Shown: positions 1 through 12,669, numbered from the stretch's first letter. The stretch is DNA of 64,000 bases from Clostridium sp. cel8 (GCF_014050525.1 NZ_JACGAG010000008.1:62001-126000), one strand, 5' to 3'. The notes: generated by a model not told the origin, from the letters alone. Translations and numbers: made by a program.

Positions 1-54
1 CTCACTTTTCTAATGAGAAATGAATTAAAAAAACAATTAAAGGTAGGTAATTAA
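1..54 (+). CDS. C-terminal tail of an unknown gene (cut by window edge)
   Basis: Frame 1 is open from the first base to a TAA at 52-54 and encodes only about 17 residues, ending in a basic stretch. The other two forward frames stop earlier. It is followed closely by the MarR gene, so it could be the end of a co-transcribed gene. MarR regulators often accompany efflux pumps, but this tail is too short to identify a family. Confidence 0.4.
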   Translation, partial: LTFLMRNELKKQLKVGN

Positions 55-60
55 TTAAAA

Positions 61-537
61 ATGGTTGTGAAAAAAAATTCATCTATTGAGAACAATGAAT
101 TACTATTAAAACAAGGAGAGAGAATTTTCTCCGTGTTCAAAACTATTCATAAATTACTTAGTATTAAATTCAAGGAAAGTGCTGATAAATATGGAGTAAC
201 AGCACCACAACTTGCAGTTATATTCCATCTTCACTGTATGCCTGGCATAACATTAAATCAATTAAGTGAACATATGATGCTTACAAAGAGCACTGTGTCA
301 GGAATAATAGACAGATTGACAAAACAAAATATAGTAGTAAGAGAAATACCTGAAAATAACCGTAGAATTGTAAAATTATCTCTTTCCGATGAATTTAAAA
401 AAACTCACGATATAACTTCAATGAAAAAAAGTTTTATATCAGATTTTGTATTTGATACTATAAAAGATATGGATCCTTTAGAAGTGGACAACTTTATTGC
501 TTCACTAGAACATTTCGCATCTATTTTAAAAAAATAG
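61..537 (+). CDS. MarR-family transcriptional regulator
   Basis: This 158-residue protein has the size and layout of a MarR winged-helix dimer. An N-terminal dimerisation helix is followed by a helix-turn-helix at about residues 60-95 (TLNQLSEHMMLTKSTVSGII) and a wing with the typical ENNRRIVKLSL segment. MarR proteins usually repress their own operon and release DNA on binding small phenolic ligands or on oxidation. The target here may be the gene cut off at the window start. The ATG has only a loose ribosome site (AAAGGTAGG, about 13 bases away). Ligand and target are unknown. Confidence 0.85.
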   Translation: MVVKKNSSIENNELLLKQGERIFSVFKTIHKLLSIKFKESADKYGVTAPQLAVIFHLHCMPGITLNQLSEHMMLTKSTVSGIIDRLTKQNIVVREIPENNRRIVKLSLSDEFKKTHDITSMKKSFISDFVFDTIKDMDPLEVDNFIASLEHFASILKK

Positions 538-548
538 CAAACTCAAAT

Positions 549-582
549 AAGCTCTAAAGAAAAATAAATCTCTTTAGAGCTT
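549..582. terminator. Bidirectional terminator between marR and smpB
   Basis: A perfect 12-bp inverted repeat (AAGCTCTAAAGA / TCTTTAGAGCTT) with a 10-base loop lies between two convergent genes. T-rich sequence follows on both strands, so it probably ends the marR transcript and the long smpB-end operon. Confidence 0.75.
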
Positions 583-589
583 GACTTTT

Positions 590-1060
590 CTACCTGTATC
601 TTTCTTTCATTTGTCTTTCTATATCTCTCTTTGCAGCCCTTTCAAGCATAGAATTTCTCTTATCATAGTTCTTCTTTCCTTTAACTACTGCAAGATTTAC
701 TTTTACACGGCCATTTTTAAGATAAAGGGATAGCGGTATTATTGTATACCCCTTCTGTGAAGTGTATCCAAGTAATTTAGATATTTCTCGCTTATGAAGA
801 AGCAACTTTCTCTTTCTAAGTGGATCCCTATTAAATATATTTCCATTTTCATAAGGACTTATATGCATATTTCGAACAAATATTTCTCCGTTTACTATGT
901 CAGCATAACTATCTTTTAAATTTGCCTTTCCAGCTCTTATAGATTTTACCTCTGTACCAATAAGTTCTATACCTGCCTCCATAGATTCTTCAATAAAATA
1001 ATCATGTCTTGCTTTTCTATTTTCAGCTAATGTTCGATTTTTGCTATTCTTTTTAACCAT
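590..1060 (-). CDS. smpB: SsrA-binding protein SmpB
   Basis: SmpB binds tmRNA (SsrA) and delivers it to stalled ribosomes for trans-translation. The 156-residue protein has the family length and hallmarks: [12 protein letters not shown] near the N-terminus, [11 protein letters not shown] in the beta barrel, KGKKNYDKR near the end, and a basic C-terminal tail. An ATG at 1060 is chosen over the GTG at 1069, because the GTG overlaps the GGTGG ribosome site that sits 5 bases from the ATG. The gene follows rnr closely and is the last gene of its operon. In many Firmicutes ssrA follows smpB, but no ssrA is visible here. Confidence 0.96.
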   Translation of the reverse strand: MVKKNSKNRTLAENRKARHDYFIEESMEAGIELIGTEVKSIRAGKANLKDSYADIVNGEIFVRNMHISPYENGNIFNRDPLRKRKLLLHKREISKLLGYTSQKGYTIIPLSLYLKNGRVKVNLAVVKGKKNYDKRNSMLERAAKRDIERQMKERYR

Positions 1061-1092
1061 AAAAACCACCTTCTTTACTTTTTAATATAATA

Positions 1093-3249
1093 CTATTCAT
1101 TTATCTTGTTATCTATTTTATCACTTAATTTTTCTTCATCATTACTAACAAGTTCAAAGTAAATTTCATGAGCCGATAAGTCAACTTTCAATACCCTAAT
1201 TTTTACTTCATCTCCCAATTTATATATTTTTCTAGTCTTTTCCCCAACTAGTGAGAGATGCCTATCATCATATACATAATAATCATCAGTCATAGTACTC
1301 AAATGTACCAATCCTTCTATTGTGTTTTCAAGTTCTACAAACATTCCAAAATTAGTTACAGACGATACAATCCCTAAATACTCTTCTCCTATTCTATTGC
1401 TCATGTACTCTGCTTTTTTTAAGTCATCTACTTCTCTTTCAGCATCTTGAGCAACTCTTTCCATTTCAGAAGACTGCTTTGAAGCATATTCTACTTTCGG
1501 ATTAAGCCTTTTTATTTCATTTTCATCTAGTTTACCATTTATAAATTTCTTAATTATTCTATGGATAATAAGATCAGGGTATCTTCTTATAGGAGAAGTA
1601 AAATGACAATAATATCTAGCTGCTAATCCAAAATGTCCAGTACATTTAGGTGAATACCTTGCCTGTTTCATTGATCTTAAAAGCAATGTACTAACTACAG
1701 TTTCTTCCTTTTTTCCTTTTACCTTTTCTATAATTTCTTGTAGTGCTTTAGGATGAACTTCTTGGCCCCACTTTATTGTATATCCAAGATTGTGTACAAA
1801 TTCATTGAAATACATCAGTTTCTCTTCATTTGGTTCTTCATGTATTCTATAAACAAATGGCATATTAGTCCAAAACATGTGTTCAGCTATAGTTTCGTTA
1901 CATACAAGCATAAACTCTTCTATTATATGGTTTGCTATTCCCCTATTATATGGTTTTATCTCTACAGGTCTTCCAAGATCATCAAGTGTTATACTGCATT
2001 CTTGAAAATCAAAATCAACTGCACCTCTAAGCATTCTTTTTTTATATAATATCTCTGAAAGTTCTTTCATTAAATTAAAAGTAGGAACTAGATAGTTATA
2101 TCTAGCTATAGCTTCCTGATCTTTTCCTTCAATTATATTTGTAACATCCGTATATGTCATTCTTTCATTAGAACTTATTATACTTTCAAATATTTCATGA
2201 TTGACAACTTTGCCACTATTATCTATTTCCATAAAACAGCTAAGAGTGAGCCTATCTGTCTTTGGATTAAGACTACATATACCATTTGACAATTTTTTAG
2301 GCAACATCGGTATTACTCTATCAATTAAGTACACTGATGTTCCACGTTTAAGAGCTTCCTTATCAAGTGGACTTTTATCTTTAACATAATTTGAAACATC
2401 TGCTATATGAACTCCAAGATAAAAATTACCATTGTCAAGTTTTTCAATAGATACTGCATCATCTAAATCCTTAGCATCTTCTCCGTCTATAGTAACTATA
2501 GTTAGATTTCTCAAATCCTTTCTTCTCTTATACTCTTCTTTAGGTATTTCATCTGGTATACTTTCTGCATAATTTTGAACCTTTTCAGGAAATTCCTCAG
2601 GCAATCCGTTTTTTTTAATTATAGTTAATATATCAATTCCCTTTTCACTTTTCTTCCCAAGTACATTTGTAACTTTCCCTTCAGGATTTCTCCTTCCATC
2701 TGGCCATTGAGTTATTTTAGCAATTACAACATCACCTGTTTTGGCACCTTTTTTACAATTTTTAGGTATAAATATATCTTGATATATTTTCTTTTCCTCT
2801 GGTACTACAAATCCGAAATTTCTGCTGTCTTCAAATGTTCCCACTATTGTCTTATTAGCTCTATTAAGTATTCTTATTATTTCTCCTTCACATTTTCTAC
2901 CTTTGTTTTCTTCTTTTATGATTTTAACTATAACTTTATCTCCATTCATAGCTCCATTAATACCTGATATTGGAATAAATACATCTACTCCTTCTTCAGG
3001 TACTACAAATCCAAATCCCTTTTGATGTCCTTGAAATTTTCCAATTACAAGCCCCATCCTATCAGGTACCCCATATCTATTAGTTCTTGTTTTAATTATA
3101 TAGCCATCTTTCTCCATACTATTAAGTATCTTCTTGAAGTCCTTTTTTTCATGTTTTTTTATTCCAAACACTTTTTCAAGTTCTTTTATATTCATAGGCT
3201 TATAGGCCTTTTCTCTCATAAAGTTTAAAATTGACTCAGTTATATTCAT
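1093..3249 (-). CDS. rnr: Ribonuclease R
   Basis: RNase R is a processive 3'-5' exoribonuclease that degrades structured RNA and takes part in tmRNA quality control, which fits its place before smpB. The 718-residue protein has an N-terminal winged-helix region (about 1-60), two cold-shock-like OB segments (KGFGFVVPEE and RNFGFVVPEE), the RNB catalytic domain with TIDGEDAKDLDDA at about 253-265 (the metal-binding aspartates), and a C-terminal S1 domain. The ATG at 3249 follows an AAAGGTGGTG ribosome site. The in-frame extension to 3339 encodes an aromatic-rich segment not typical of the family and is rejected. Confidence 0.96.
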   Translation of the reverse strand: MNITESILNFMREKAYKPMNIKELEKVFGIKKHEKKDFKKILNSMEKDGYIIKTRTNRYGVPDRMGLVIGKFQGHQKGFGFVVPEEGVDVFIPISGINGAMNGDKVIVKIIKEENKGRKCEGEIIRILNRANKTIVGTFEDSRNFGFVVPEEKKIYQDIFIPKNCKKGAKTGDVVIAKITQWPDGRRNPEGKVTNVLGKKSEKGIDILTIIKKNGLPEEFPEKVQNYAESIPDEIPKEEYKRRKDLRNLTIVTIDGEDAKDLDDAVSIEKLDNGNFYLGVHIADVSNYVKDKSPLDKEALKRGTSVYLIDRVIPMLPKKLSNGICSLNPKTDRLTLSCFMEIDNSGKVVNHEIFESIISSNERMTYTDVTNIIEGKDQEAIARYNYLVPTFNLMKELSEILYKKRMLRGAVDFDFQECSITLDDLGRPVEIKPYNRGIANHIIEEFMLVCNETIAEHMFWTNMPFVYRIHEEPNEEKLMYFNEFVHNLGYTIKWGQEVHPKALQEIIEKVKGKKEETVVSTLLLRSMKQARYSPKCTGHFGLAARYYCHFTSPIRRYPDLIIHRIIKKFINGKLDENEIKRLNPKVEYASKQSSEMERVAQDAEREVDDLKKAEYMSNRIGEEYLGIVSSVTNFGMFVELENTIEGLVHLSTMTDDYYVYDDRHLSLVGEKTRKIYKLGDEVKIRVLKVDLSAHEIYFELVSNDEEKLSDKIDNKINE

Positions 3250-3309
3250 AATTTCACCACCTTTTATTATATTGGTATAAATTTTATAAAAATATTCAGT
3301 AATTATATA

Positions 3310-3345
3310 AAAATAAATACAGTAGGAACACTTCTCCACTGTATT
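3310..3345 (-). terminator. Possible weak terminator or stem between secG and rnr
   Basis: On the minus strand ACAGTGGA pairs with TCCTACTGT (one bulged T), followed by ATTTATTTTTATA. It could attenuate transcription from secG into rnr. The stem is short, so the assignment is tentative. Confidence 0.35.
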
Positions 3346-3354
3346 TTAAGCAAA

Positions 3355-3588
3355 TTACTTTATAAAGTTTTGAGCTATGCATAAAACAGCAAATATTATA
3401 GCCAAAATGACAGTTAACTTAGACAACATAGCCTCTGAAGTCCTAGATTTGTTCCTTGAATAAAAACTTTCAGTTGTTCCTCCAGATATAAAACCACTTA
3501 ACCCATCAGTTTTACCTGGTTGAATCAATACAACTGCTATTAAAAGAACTGAAATTATAACTTGCATTATTACAAAAAAAGTAGTCAT
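3355..3588 (-). CDS. secG: Protein-export membrane protein SecG
   Basis: SecG is the small non-essential subunit of the SecYEG translocon. The 77-residue product has two hydrophobic helices (about residues 4-23 and 55-74) separated by a Gly/Ser-rich loop with LSGFISGGTTESFYSRNKSRTSE, which is the typical SecG pattern. The ribosome site is AGGAGGATTAAACTC before the ATG. The order eno-secG-rnr-smpB is common in clostridia. Confidence 0.93.
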   Translation of the reverse strand: MTTFFVIMQVIISVLLIAVVLIQPGKTDGLSGFISGGTTESFYSRNKSRTSEAMLSKLTVILAIIFAVLCIAQNFIK

Positions 3589-3727
3589 GAGTTTAATCCT
3601 CCTGATATTTCCCTTAATCCATATACAATATTTGACCTAAAGAAATAATTTTATGGTAAAATATATACCTATTTGCGTAAATTATATTTTATCATATTTA
3701 AGCTTTAATTTCAATTTATATTAAATT

Positions 3728-3762
3728 TTAAAATTAGAGCAGGCACAAAATGTACCTACTCT
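3728..3762 (-). terminator. Terminator after eno
   Basis: On the minus strand an 11-bp stem (AGAGTAGGTAC / GTGCCTGCTCT, two G-U pairs) with a 5-base loop is followed by AATTTTAAAATTT. It lies directly after the eno stop and separates the glycolytic operon from secG-rnr-smpB. Confidence 0.75.
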
Positions 3763-3774
3763 ATTTAAAATCAA

Positions 3775-5096
<1,322 letters not shown>

Positions 5097-5165
5097 TTCT
5101 TTCAACTCCTTTCTAATCTATAGTACTGTTAATTAAAATTTAAATATTTAAACTATATTATAAAC

Positions 5166-6695
5166 CTATTTTATAAGACTTTTACCTGTCATTTCCTTTG
5201 GTTTATCAAGTTTCATAACCTGGAGAATAGTTGGTGCAATGTCTGCAAGGACTCCACCATCTCTAAGCTCGGAAGGGTTTTTAGATACATATACAAATGG
5301 AACAGGATTTGTTGTATGTGCAGTCATAGGTTTTTTTGTATCATAATCTATTTCCTCTTCGGAATTTCCATGATCTGCAGTTATAAATAATGTTCCGTCT
5401 TTCTCTAATATTTTATCCGCAACTTTCCCAAGACATACATCAACGGCTTCAATTGCTTTTTTTGCAGCTTCAAAAACTCCTGTATGACCAACCATATCAG
5501 GGTTTGCAAAGTTTAATATAATTAAGTCATACTTATCTTCATCTAATCTCTTTAAGAGTTCATCTGTAACTTCGTATATACTCATTTCAGGTTGTAAATC
5601 ATAAGTAGCTACCTTTGGAGATGGAACAAGAACTCTATCTTCATTTTTATTTGGTTTTTCTACTCCGCCATTGAAAAAGAAAGTAACATGTGCATATTTT
5701 TCTGTTTCAGCTATTCTCAGTTGATTTTTACCTAACTTACTTACATATTCGCCTAATGTATTTTTATAACTGTCATTTTTAAATGCAACATCTACTCCCT
5801 TGATTTCAGCATCGTATTCTGTCATTGTTACAAATTCAAGGTTTAAAGTCTTTCTTTGAAATCCATCAAATTCCTTGTCATTTATAGCTCTTGTAAGCTG
5901 TCTTGCTCTATCAGGTCTAAAGTTAAAAAATACTACTGAATCTCCGTCTTTTATTGTTGCCAAAGGCTTACCATCTTTTTTTATTACTGTAGGAACAATA
6001 AATTCATCTGTTTTGCCATTTTTATATGAGTTTTCAATAGCAGCAAATGCACTATCTGCCTCAACACCTTTTCCAAGTACCAAAGCATTATATGCAAGTT
6101 CTACTCTTTCCCATCTCTTATCTCTATCCATGGCATAATATCTTCCAGAAACTGAAGCTATCTTTCCTACTCCTATTTCATTCATATATTCTTCTATATC
6201 TTTTACATATTCTTTAGCAGAAGAAGGAGGTACATCTCTTCCATCTGTAAAGGCATGAACGTATACTTTTTTCAATCCTTTTTCTTTTGCAAGCATTAAA
6301 AGTCCTTTCAAGTGTTCCATATGTGAGTGAACTCCTCCAGGTGACAAAAGTCCCATTATATGGAAATCAGAATTATTTTTCACAACATTGTCCACTGCTT
6401 TATTCAATGCCTCATTTGTAAAAAATTCTCCATCTTTTATAGACTTTGATATTTTAGTCAATGCTTGATATACTATTCTTCCTGCTCCTATATTTAAATG
6501 TCCAACTTCTGAATTTCCCATCTGTCCATCAGGAAGTCCTACACTAAGTCCACTAGCTCCTAATGTTGTGTGTGGACAAGTATTATAATATTTATCAAAA
6601 TTTGGTTTATATGCTGCTTTGACTGCATTTCCTTCAACTTTGTCAGAAATGCCAAATCCGTCAAGTATCATGAGCATTACTGGTTTTTTATTCAT
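5166..6695 (-). CDS. gpmI: 2,3-bisphosphoglycerate-independent phosphoglycerate mutase
   Basis: This Mn2+-dependent enzyme interconverts 3- and 2-phosphoglycerate. The 509-residue length is typical for iPGM. Motifs include the N-terminal metal site LMILDGFG, the phosphoserine loop [24 protein letters not shown], and the C-terminal metal sites [12 protein letters not shown] and TADHGNSEE. The ATG at 6695 has GGAGG five bases upstream; the TTG at 6707 overlaps that site and is rejected. It is 19 bases from tpiA in the glycolytic operon. Confidence 0.97.
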   Translation of the reverse strand: MNKKPVMLMILDGFGISDKVEGNAVKAAYKPNFDKYYNTCPHTTLGASGLSVGLPDGQMGNSEVGHLNIGAGRIVYQALTKISKSIKDGEFFTNEALNKAVDNVVKNNSDFHIMGLLSPGGVHSHMEHLKGLLMLAKEKGLKKVYVHAFTDGRDVPPSSAKEYVKDIEEYMNEIGVGKIASVSGRYYAMDRDKRWERVELAYNALVLGKGVEADSAFAAIENSYKNGKTDEFIVPTVIKKDGKPLATIKDGDSVVFFNFRPDRARQLTRAINDKEFDGFQRKTLNLEFVTMTEYDAEIKGVDVAFKNDSYKNTLGEYVSKLGKNQLRIAETEKYAHVTFFFNGGVEKPNKNEDRVLVPSPKVATYDLQPEMSIYEVTDELLKRLDEDKYDLIILNFANPDMVGHTGVFEAAKKAIEAVDVCLGKVADKILEKDGTLFITADHGNSEEEIDYDTKKPMTAHTTNPVPFVYVSKNPSELRDGGVLADIAPTILQVMKLDKPKEMTGKSLIK

Positions 6696-6714
6696 ATCTT
6701 CCTCCAATCTTGTA

Positions 6715-7467
6715 TTACAAGTCGTAATTTACAATTTTTGAGAAGTCTTCTGCTTTTAAGCTTGCTCCTCCAATAAGTCCTCCATCTATATCAGGTTGTT
6801 TCATCTGAGCTTTTATTGTAGCTGGCTTTACAGAACCACCATATTGTATTCTCGTCTTTTCTGCAGTATCTTTGCCATAAAGTTTTGCAATTACGCTTCT
6901 TATATATGCAATTGTAGTATTTGCCTGCTCATCTGTAGCAGTTTTTCCTGTTCCAATTGCCCAAATAGGTTCATAAGCTACAACTAATTTTTCTACTTGA
7001 TCTTTTTCAAGATTTGCTAAGTCTAATTTAATCTGTCTTCCAAGTACTTCTTCTGTAACATCTGCTTCTCTTTCTTCAAGAGTTTCACCACAGCATACTA
7101 TTGGAATTAAATTATGTTCAAATGCTTTCTTTACTTTTTTATTTATAGCCTGGTCTGTTTCATTAAAATACTGTCTTCTTTCACTATGACCAAGAATTAC
7201 ATAATCTACACCTAATGACTCTAACATAGCTGGTGATACTTCTCCAGTATATGCACCACTTTCTTCAAAATGCATATTCTGAGCTCCAACTTTTATATTA
7301 CTTCCTTTAGTTGCTTCAATTACAGCATTTAAGCATACATATGGAGGACACACAACTACATCGCATTTAGCATCTTTTACTAAAGGTTTTAATTCCTCTA
7401 TTAATTTTTTAGCCTCATCTACAGTTTTATTCATTTTCCAGTTTCCTGCAATTATTGCTTTTCTCAT
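6715..7467 (-). CDS. tpiA: Triosephosphate isomerase
   Basis: TpiA interconverts dihydroxyacetone phosphate and glyceraldehyde 3-phosphate. The 250-residue protein has GNWKMNKT (active-site Lys), [10 protein letters not shown] (catalytic His), [16 protein letters not shown] (catalytic Glu and loop 6) and YGGSVKP (phosphate binding). Two in-frame ATGs exist, at 7473 and 7467. The second gives the usual [13 protein letters not shown] start and better spacing from GGAG (10 against 4 bases), but the choice is not firm. It lies between pgk and gpmI. Confidence 0.97.
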   Translation of the reverse strand: MRKAIIAGNWKMNKTVDEAKKLIEELKPLVKDAKCDVVVCPPYVCLNAVIEATKGSNIKVGAQNMHFEESGAYTGEVSPAMLESLGVDYVILGHSERRQYFNETDQAINKKVKKAFEHNLIPIVCCGETLEEREADVTEEVLGRQIKLDLANLEKDQVEKLVVAYEPIWAIGTGKTATDEQANTTIAYIRSVIAKLYGKDTAEKTRIQYGGSVKPATIKAQMKQPDIDGGLIGGASLKAEDFSKIVNYDL

Positions 7468-7547
7468 TTTCATCTAACTCCTTTTTTTTAGTTTACACCT
7501 TATGATAACTATTTTCAACTACAAATCATTATTAGAATTTATTGTTT

Positions 7548-8744
7548 TTATTTATCATTAAGAGCTGCTATTCCAGGAAGTTCTTTTCCCTCTAAAAATT
7601 CAAGTGAAGCTCCACCACCTGTAGATATGTGGGTCATCTTATCGCCATAACCTAGCTGATTTACTGCAGCTGCACTATCTCCTCCACCTATTATAGTAGT
7701 TGCTTCAGATTCTGACATAGCTTTAGCTACTTCATTAGTTCCTTTTGCAAATTTAGGGAATTCAAATACTCCCATTGGTCCATTCCATACAATAGTCTTT
7801 GCATTCTTTATAGCATCTGTAAATAATTTAACAGTCTTTGGACCTATATCTAGTCCCATGTATCCATCTTTTATGTTTGGATCTTCTGTTACAACAGCTT
7901 CTGCATTAGCATCAAATTTATCTGCTGTTACAGTATCTAATGGAAGAAGTAATTTTACATTCTTTTCTTTTGCCTTTTCAATCATTTCTTTTGCATAATC
8001 TATTTTATCCTCTTCAAGAAGTGAATCACCTATATTATATCCTCTTGCTTTTGCAAAAGTATATGCCATTCCGCCTCCAATTATCAAAGTATCTACTTTT
8101 TCAAGTAAATTATTTATAACATTTATCTTGTCTGAAACCTTTGCTCCTCCTAATATTGCAAGGAAAGGTCTCTTTGGATTTTCTACTGCATTTCCAAGGA
8201 ATTTAAGTTCTTTTTGAATTAAATATCCACATACAGCTACATCTAAAAATTTAGTAACTCCAACTGTAGAACAATGTGCTCTATGAGCTGTTCCGAAAGC
8301 ATCATTTACAAATACATCTGCAAGAGAGGCCAGTTCTTTTGAAAAATTATCTTCATTCTTTGTTTCTTCTTTTCTGTATCTAGTATTCTGGAGTAATACT
8401 ACATCTCCATTTTTCATATTTTCAACTGCAGCTTTAGCATTTTCTCCTACTACATTGTCATCTGCTGCAAATACAACTTCTTTTTTAAGCATCTCGGAGA
8501 GTCTTTTTGCAACTGGTTCTAATGAAAGTTCAGGTTTTGGTTCTCCCTTTGGTTTACCAAGATGAGAGCACAATATAACTTTAGCACCATTTTCAATTAG
8601 ATATTTTATTGTAGGAAGTGCTCCAATTAATCTGTTTTCATCTGTTATTTTTCCATCCTTAAGTGGTACATTAAAGTCACATCTTGCTAAAACTTTTTTA
8701 CCATTAACATCTATATCCTCAATTGTCTTTTTATTAAAAGCCAT
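7548..8744 (-). CDS. pgk: Phosphoglycerate kinase
   Basis: Pgk transfers phosphate from 1,3-bisphosphoglycerate to ADP. The 398-residue protein has the substrate-binding [23 protein letters not shown], the hinge and nucleotide regions [17 protein letters not shown] and NGPMGVFE, and GGGDSAAAV near the C-terminus. The start is ATG 8744 with AGAGGTG upstream; the GTG at 8753 overlaps the ribosome site. The 178-base gap to gap contains a strong stem-loop. Confidence 0.97.
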   Translation of the reverse strand: MAFNKKTIEDIDVNGKKVLARCDFNVPLKDGKITDENRLIGALPTIKYLIENGAKVILCSHLGKPKGEPKPELSLEPVAKRLSEMLKKEVVFAADDNVVGENAKAAVENMKNGDVVLLQNTRYRKEETKNEDNFSKELASLADVFVNDAFGTAHRAHCSTVGVTKFLDVAVCGYLIQKELKFLGNAVENPKRPFLAILGGAKVSDKINVINNLLEKVDTLIIGGGMAYTFAKARGYNIGDSLLEEDKIDYAKEMIEKAKEKNVKLLLPLDTVTADKFDANAEAVVTEDPNIKDGYMGLDIGPKTVKLFTDAIKNAKTIVWNGPMGVFEFPKFAKGTNEVAKAMSESEATTIIGGGDSAAAVNQLGYGDKMTHISTGGGASLEFLEGKELPGIAALNDK

Positions 8745-8827
8745 AACACACACCTCTTTTAAATTTTTTATTTATTTTTAAAGTTAAGTATTTAACTTTG
8801 CGTAGCTATAAATTGCCTTATATTATT

Positions 8828-8869
8828 AAAGATCTGGCCTCATAGCCTTAACTACAAAACCAGACCTTT
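8828..8869 (-). other. Stem-loop between gap and pgk (processing or attenuation site)
   Basis: On the minus strand AAAGGTCTGG pairs with CCAGATCTTT (10 bp, one G-U) around a 22-base loop. The following sequence is not a clear U-run. A stem here is more likely an RNA-processing or stabilising element that lets gap mRNA accumulate separately from pgk than a full terminator. Confidence 0.5.
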
Positions 8870-8922
8870 TACTATGCCACCCGTTAAATAATATCTATTA
8901 AGTAATTAGTCATAAATATTTA

Positions 8923-9954
<1,032 letters not shown>

Positions 9955-9972
9955 TTATAATAAATAAAAAAT

Positions 9973-11004
9973 TTATTTACTTTTCAATAATTCTAAAATT
10001 TTTTTTGCTGCACCTTCATCTGTAATAAGTACACCATTTTTATTATTTATTTCAACAGATAATATTGCCTCAGCTTTGCTGCATCCACCAGCTACTGCTA
10101 TTAGTGTTTCAATATTATGTATACTGTCGTTCTTTATTCCTATACTTGGAGTAGAATATACTATGTTACCTTTTTTATCAAAATAGTATCCAAAGGCTTC
10201 CCCAAGAGCACCTTTGTTTTTTATTTCTAATATTTTTTCATTATTCAGTCCTCTTCTTCTTGCCATCTTACAAGCTTCACCAATTCCATATACAAGAACA
10301 TTTGCATTGTATATAAATTGTAGTACATTCTGTATAGATTTTTCCTTTAATATAGTATCTCTTGCAATATCACTTAAATTATCTGGAACATGGAGCATTT
10401 TGTATGTTCCATTTACTTTATTGGCAAGACTAGCTGCAAGGGTATTTGCCTGAGTTTCTACATTTGCACCCATTCCTCCTCTTGCAGGAACTACAAGTAC
10501 ATCATGTATATTTGATATTTTAGGCATGTTATCTACAACTTTTTTAATAGTGGAACCACCTGTAACTGCAATTACATCACTATTTTTCAAAATGCTTTTT
10601 AAATATACTCCTGCTACTCTACCCATTTCACTTAGTATTGTACTATCTTCATCACAATTTCCTGGAACAATAATAACTTTTTTTAATCCAAAATTAATTT
10701 TAATAGTATCTTCAACTTCTGACAACCCTCTAAGTTCATGTATTGAATCCTTTAATTTATCTATAATATACTCTCCATCTCTAGTTACTGTCATTCCTGG
10801 AGTATTTATGTCAATAAATCCTTGATTTTTCAAGAAATTTATTTCTGTCCTAACTATTCTTTCACCAATACCTAAGTCATTTGCAAGTACTCTTCTACCA
10901 ATAGGTTGATTATAGTAGATAGTTCTTAAAATATTGTATCTCTTCTCTAATAATTCAACTAGTTCTGGTACTATTCTCTTTTGTAATTTAAGTACTTCTT
11001 CCAT
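9973..11004 (-). CDS. cggR: Central glycolytic genes regulator CggR
   Basis: CggR is a SorC/DeoR-type repressor of the gapA operon that is released by fructose-1,6-bisphosphate. The 343-residue protein matches the family length. It has an N-terminal winged helix-turn-helix (about 20-75, with IGRRVLANDLGIGERIVRTEI) and a C-terminal sugar-phosphate domain with VTGGSTIKKV and VPARGGMGANVETQAN. It heads the glycolytic operon, directly behind a matching operator. The ribosome site is AGGAGGCG. Position and sequence together make the call secure. Confidence 0.95.
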   Translation of the reverse strand: MEEVLKLQKRIVPELVELLEKRYNILRTIYYNQPIGRRVLANDLGIGERIVRTEINFLKNQGFIDINTPGMTVTRDGEYIIDKLKDSIHELRGLSEVEDTIKINFGLKKVIIVPGNCDEDSTILSEMGRVAGVYLKSILKNSDVIAVTGGSTIKKVVDNMPKISNIHDVLVVPARGGMGANVETQANTLAASLANKVNGTYKMLHVPDNLSDIARDTILKEKSIQNVLQFIYNANVLVYGIGEACKMARRRGLNNEKILEIKNKGALGEAFGYYFDKKGNIVYSTPSIGIKNDSIHNIETLIAVAGGCSKAEAILSVEINNKNGVLITDEGAAKKILELLKSK

Positions 11005-11028
11005 AACGACGCCTCCTGGTCTGTTACT

Positions 11029-11054
11029 GTCCCAGTACTATATTCCCTGTCCCA
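11029..11054 (-). promoter_or_regulatory. CggR operator (two direct repeats, 20-bp period)
   Basis: On the minus strand TGGGAC occurs twice exactly 20 bp apart (11034-11029 and 11054-11049), both followed by AG. Known CggR operators are two direct repeats with a CGGGAC core and this period. The site lies just downstream of the promoter -10, so binding would block transcription of cggR and the glycolytic genes. Confidence 0.8.
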
Positions 11055-11060
11055 CTTAAT

Positions 11061-11089
11061 ATTATAAATCATATAAACTTTTTTTTAAA
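11061..11089 (-). promoter_or_regulatory. Promoter of the cggR-glycolysis operon
   Basis: On the minus strand a perfect TATAAT (11066-11061) lies 17 bases from TTTAAA (11089-11084). The predicted start falls at the edge of the CggR operator. Confidence 0.6.
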
Positions 11090-11134
11090 TAGTATTTTAA
11101 AAAAAGATTTAAAAAATGTGTTAAGTATATAGTT

Positions 11135-12523
11135 TTAGAATCGTTTTCTGCCCTTAGATGACTTTATTCCTAATTGCTCTCTATATTTTGCCACTGTTCT
11201 CCTTGAAATATTCATTCCATTTTTATTTATTAAATTGCAAATTGCCTGGTCAGATAATGGCTTCTTTTTATCTTCTCCATCTATTATATCCTTAATTTGT
11301 TTTTTAATTATATTTACAGAAACATTTTCACCTGATTTAGATGTAGAAATTCCTGTAGTAAATAAATCCTTTATTTTCACTGTGCCTCTATTTGTATATA
11401 TATATTTATCTCTTATAGCTCTGCTGATTGTGGATTCATGCATATCCAAACTTTCAGATATTTCCTTGAGAGTCATTGGCTTTAAATACCCATCTCCATA
11501 ATCAAAGTAATCTCTCTGAAGCTCAAGTATTTTTTCAAGTACCCTATATATAGTAGTTTTTCTATGTTGTATACTCTTTATCAAAAATACTGCACTATTC
11601 AACTTATCTTTTACATACTTCACTGTATCTTTATCTGATTTTTCTTCATTAGTTTCACTTTTTATTATATTTCTATACATGGAATTTATTGTTAATTTAG
11701 GGAGTAAATCATCGTTCATTATTATAAAATAATCATTATCTATCTTTTTTATATAAGCATCGGGCAATATATACTTTGTATCTTCTTCTGTATAAAATCC
11801 CCTTGAAGGTTTTGGATTTAATCCCTTTATTATATCTCCATACTCTTGAGCTTCTTTTATATCTATATTAAGTTCCTTTGATATTATATCATATCTATTT
11901 TCAGCTATAAGTTCAAGATAATTATCTATAATATTTATTATATTTTCATCATCTATATTCTTCTTTTTTAATTGAATTTTAAGACATTCCTTAAGATCTC
12001 TTGCCCCTATTCCATCCGGTTCTAAGGATTGTACCTGTTTTATACAATAATCTGCAATTTCCGAGGAAATATTGAATTGTTTTTCAAGTTCCCCCTCTAA
12101 AAGTTCAAGATAACCTCTTGAATCTATATTTCCTACAATATATACACATATTCGTTTCAAGTAATCCTTTTCAGGTAAATATTCTATTTGTTCTATTAAA
12201 TATTCTTTAAGAGATTTACTTTTTGAAATAAAATTAAATGGAGAAACTTCTTCATCATAATTTTTTTCATAACTACTACTGTGACTATAATTATCAAACT
12301 CAAGATTTTTTATAATCTCCTTATAGTCCAACTTAGTTTTTTCAATCTCTTTATTAGATTCAATTTCTTTAACATCAAGAATTGGATTTTCCTGTATTTC
12401 CTTTTCAACATACTCTTTAAGTTCAAAACTTGACATCTGTAATAATTTAACTGATAATTGCATTTCCTGAGTCATTACTAATTTCTGTTCTTGAGTTAAA
12501 TTAAGTCCAAAATTAAGATCCAT
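11135..12523 (-). CDS. rpoN: RNA polymerase sigma-54 factor
   Basis: Sigma-54 directs RNA polymerase to -24/-12 promoters and needs an AAA+ activator. The 462-residue protein has the N-terminal region I (LNLTQEQKLVMTQEMQLSVK, needed for activator response), the core-binding region and the C-terminal RpoN box SRRTVAKYREQLGI. No enhancer-binding activator lies in this window. The ATG at 12523 has GGGGG seven bases upstream; the GTG at 12529 is rejected. Its upstream region is occupied by repeats beginning about 20 bp from the start codon. Confidence 0.95.
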   Translation of the reverse strand: MDLNFGLNLTQEQKLVMTQEMQLSVKLLQMSSFELKEYVEKEIQENPILDVKEIESNKEIEKTKLDYKEIIKNLEFDNYSHSSSYEKNYDEEVSPFNFISKSKSLKEYLIEQIEYLPEKDYLKRICVYIVGNIDSRGYLELLEGELEKQFNISSEIADYCIKQVQSLEPDGIGARDLKECLKIQLKKKNIDDENIINIIDNYLELIAENRYDIISKELNIDIKEAQEYGDIIKGLNPKPSRGFYTEEDTKYILPDAYIKKIDNDYFIIMNDDLLPKLTINSMYRNIIKSETNEEKSDKDTVKYVKDKLNSAVFLIKSIQHRKTTIYRVLEKILELQRDYFDYGDGYLKPMTLKEISESLDMHESTISRAIRDKYIYTNRGTVKIKDLFTTGISTSKSGENVSVNIIKKQIKDIIDGEDKKKPLSDQAICNLINKNGMNISRRTVAKYREQLGIKSSKGRKRF

Positions 12524-12545
12524 AATCACACCCCCAATATGAGTT

Positions 12546-12669
12546 CAATGCACAATTCACAATTCACAATGCACAGTTCAATGCACAATTCACAATGCAC
12601 AATGCACAGTTCAGTTCACAGTTCACAATGCACAGTTCAGTTCACAGTGCACAATTCACGATTCACAGT
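12546..12669. repeat. Tandem heptamer array, CACARTK type
   Basis: About 18 head-to-tail units of 7 bp occur here, of the form CACAATT, CACAATG, CACAGTT or CACAGTG, with a few shortened to CAATG or CAGTT. The pattern suggests slippage and unit decay. It starts right behind the rpoN ribosome site. It can be read through as an ORF, but the product would be a simple Ser/His/Gln repeat and is not credible. Confidence 0.85.

Noticed and set aside
3250-3339. N-terminal extension of rnr by 30 codons
   Set aside because: The rnr ribosome site lies inside it and the residues are not typical of RNase R.
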